The notes under the pieces were generated by a model. The model was not told the origin of the DNA and made no database searches. It saw only the letters and a list, made by a program, of their open reading frames with translations. Below are positions 62,028 to 64,000 of a stretch of 64,000 bases of DNA, in pieces. This DNA is from Patiria miniata. Its lineage: Eukaryota > Echinodermata > Asteroidea > Valvatida > Asterinidae. Location: contig NW_024037060.1 of assembly GCF_015706575.1 (NCBI RefSeq), positions 1,695,983 through 1,759,982 of the forward strand, written 5' to 3'. Position 1 is the first letter of the stretch. Each line of letters begins with the position of its first letter. The translations under genes were made by a program, and so were the position numbers.

Positions 62028-63454
62028 CCGTGGAAAAATGCGGAGGGTGTCTTCCGCCAGGTCGGACACTTCGGGTCGTCCTAATGTTTCTGTACGGACC
62101 GGCGATCCATTTCGTCGATTTTTCGTGACTGCGTTTTGCACAGGAATTTGCCGTCGTGTGCGCTTTCACGTTGACTGCCTGGCCGCCCCCTTTGTGCTGG
62201 CTTTTCTTCGAGTCAAGTCTGTGCGTGGTCAGCGGCTTCAACGTAGGGGTTCCGTTTACGTGTTCTACTTGCCCGTTCTACAACAGTGTTCACCAAACAG
62301 TAGTCTGGGGTGACCTTGGCAAAATATTTTTTCTCCATGGTGCGTGGCCACCAAGTGTCCCTATTGTTTCATATGTTTTGCTTGCCGCCCCGGCCGAGTG
62401 CAATGAATACTTAGAAGGACTACATATTAGTATACCTTGCGCGGTCTGACCAATCGAAAGTTTACACTGCGTACTTCCGCGTTATGCATAAATCTGTCGA
62501 TGGCAACGCGTACTGCAGCCTGCTCCACACCCTGGAAACGATGTTGGGTCTACGGTGCTCGCTATGATATGCTAAGTACAAGCGTGTGATGACGTGATAA
62601 AGTGCTGTTGCTTCCACCATGCTTAGCTGAGTGTTGTGAGTTTGCTGCCCGCCACGTATAATTCAGTGTCGCGTTATAATTTCGGGGGCATGTTTTGGGA
62701 TCGACGAAGGATCGATGCATTGCTTCAAATATCGCAATCTTTGAACTACGTTGGGTTGGAATAACGAAGAGTGCATAAATAATATCCATTGGCGGTTCAA
62801 CGAGGGGAACCCTCCCCCAACATTTTAAACCGGGGTACATTGTTTGGTCCTCCCCCCTCCCCCACTTTTTCTTCCCTGAAAAAAATTGTAGCCTACTATA
62901 ATGATTCTATTGCTAAGAATAGCTAATTCAATGACTTCAAACCCAAAATTGATGTTTAAAAGATGATCTTTTGCTAAAAAAAAAAATGGTTTTAGTGGTC
63001 AGAAATTGCCTCAGATCGCACCACAAAACTTGCTTTTCTATAGCTGTATGTCTTCTCAACTAAATCCCCCATTTACATTTAACTCCCCACATTTTCATCC
63101 CCAACACTACGCCCTACCCGATCTATGATCGGGTAAATCAGCTTGTTCAATTATAAAAGAATCCAATGAACGATTTCACAATCAATATTGGATAATTTTC
63201 TAGAACACAATTGGAAATTTTTCAGAACTTCCATTCTTTTTGGGAGTACAATTAAGCTGAAATTTTGTGTCAGGGAAAACATTATACAATAAGAAGGTGA
63301 CTATTGGTTTTAACCCAATAGTTGCTTCTGAAAACATTTATAATATAATTTGGTATGTTTCGCACTTTTATATTCTATTGAGCTAAAGCGTCCGTGTAAA
63401 CACAAAGGACATATAGCTCAATCATTACTAATAGGTTATTTTTTTTATACTCAC
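62028..63454. other. Spacer between first exons F and G
   Basis: No gene or receptor exon recognised. Only a MITE fragment near 62995-63025 and short family-less ORFs. Confidence 0.5.
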
Positions 63455-64000
63455 TTCGGCCGTTCATTTTAGCTTCTTCCAGGGCATCCTGAATGTCATC
63501 AAACCATTCCAAGTGGATAACATAAGACCTGAAGCCAGCTTCACGTAGACCATCTTCAACGGCGTTACTTGGGAGAGCGAAGAAGTCGAAATCCACTCTC
63601 AAAACAACCACTCGCTTCCAGTCGAAGAGTGAGGCCATTTGCTTGAAGAAGTCAACCATGGTGCTGGATTTGAAGACGGTCTGGGTAAGGGTCGGGTACC
63701 GGGCTTTGTCGTCAAGTTGGTGGGCGTTGGCACTGCCAGATATCATGGGAAGATTCAGCGAAGCGGCCAGGTCGCCCACAGCCCTTGCGTCAATGCTGCA
63801 AGTTGGCCCAAAGAATGCCACCACACCCTCCTGGAAATACAGCCGAGAAGCCACGCCCATAGCGGCTACCACACCCTGGGCGCACCCTGTTGGCGAGTAG
63901 GCCCATTGGAGGGTGAAGTTAGCATACTGACCGCTCTCCACGCGTCTGTAGACGGTCTCACGAGCGATATCGAGGGCCGGCAAGAGGCGGGTACGCGACA
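63455..64000 (-). CDS. Receptor guanylate cyclase, alternative first exon G (5' end outside window)
   Basis: Open from the window edge: LLPALDIARETVYRRVESGQ, YANFT sequon, TGC and PTC cysteines, VVAFFGPTC, DLAASLNLPMISG, PTLTQTVFKSSTMVDFFKQM, FDWKRVVVLRV, ending AAC GGC CGA A|GTGAGT, phase 1. It is the sister of F. The start codon, signal peptide and promoter lie beyond 64000, so intactness cannot be judged. No disruption in the visible 181 codons. Confidence 0.92.

Overview
The window is animal genomic DNA: AT-rich, intron-rich and full of short inverted-repeat transposons, poly-G/poly-C tracts, a Penelope-like element and a LINE tail. The protein content and repeat style suggest a marine invertebrate deuterostome (echinoderm, hemichordate or similar). 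That placement is an impression, not a demonstration.

The window is dominated by one minus-strand gene, a single-pass receptor guanylate cyclase of the natriuretic-peptide-receptor (NPR-A/B) type. Twenty-one downstream exons can be read with compatible phases from 33252 down to a stop codon at 2473-2475. They encode the membrane-proximal half of the ligand-binding domain, one transmembrane helix, a kinase-homology domain, a coiled-coil linker and a complete guanylate cyclase domain. Joined to the nearest first exon (34201-34873) they predict a 1033-residue protein with 22 coding exons, the usual size and exon number for this family.

Upstream (34-64 kb) is a tandem array of further first exons, all on the same strand. 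A is at 34.2-34.9 kb, B 40.9-41.6, C 44.4-45.0, D 48.5-49.0 (broken), E 55.4-56.0, F 59.4-60.1 and G 63.5-beyond 64.0. A relic of an eighth lies at 38.66-38.70 kb. Each intact copy encodes a signal peptide plus the N-terminal half of the ligand-binding domain and ends in the same phase-1 donor context (A|GTAAG or A|GTGAG). The five copies whose 5' end is visible each have a TATA box 50-232 bp upstream of the ATG. I found no second copy of exon 2 or of any later exon between them. The layout therefore looks like a UGT1A- or protocadherin-style locus: alternative promoter-plus-first-exon cassettes that could each splice to one constant receptor body, swapping the distal half of the ectodomain while keeping the signalling module. 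This is the main discovery candidate. It is inferred from structure and needs transcript evidence.

The array shows birth and death. B lies in a segmental duplication whose sister lost its exon by deletion. D is a disabled sister of E. E carries a transposon 9 bp inside its intron. F and G form a separate subgroup, and A is the most divergent. Introns hold many non-autonomous elements, notably a 2.56-kb foldback element with long 42-bp-repeat arms beginning 47 bp after the exon 12 donor, a Penelope-type GIY-YIG ORF in intron 10, and several MITE families.
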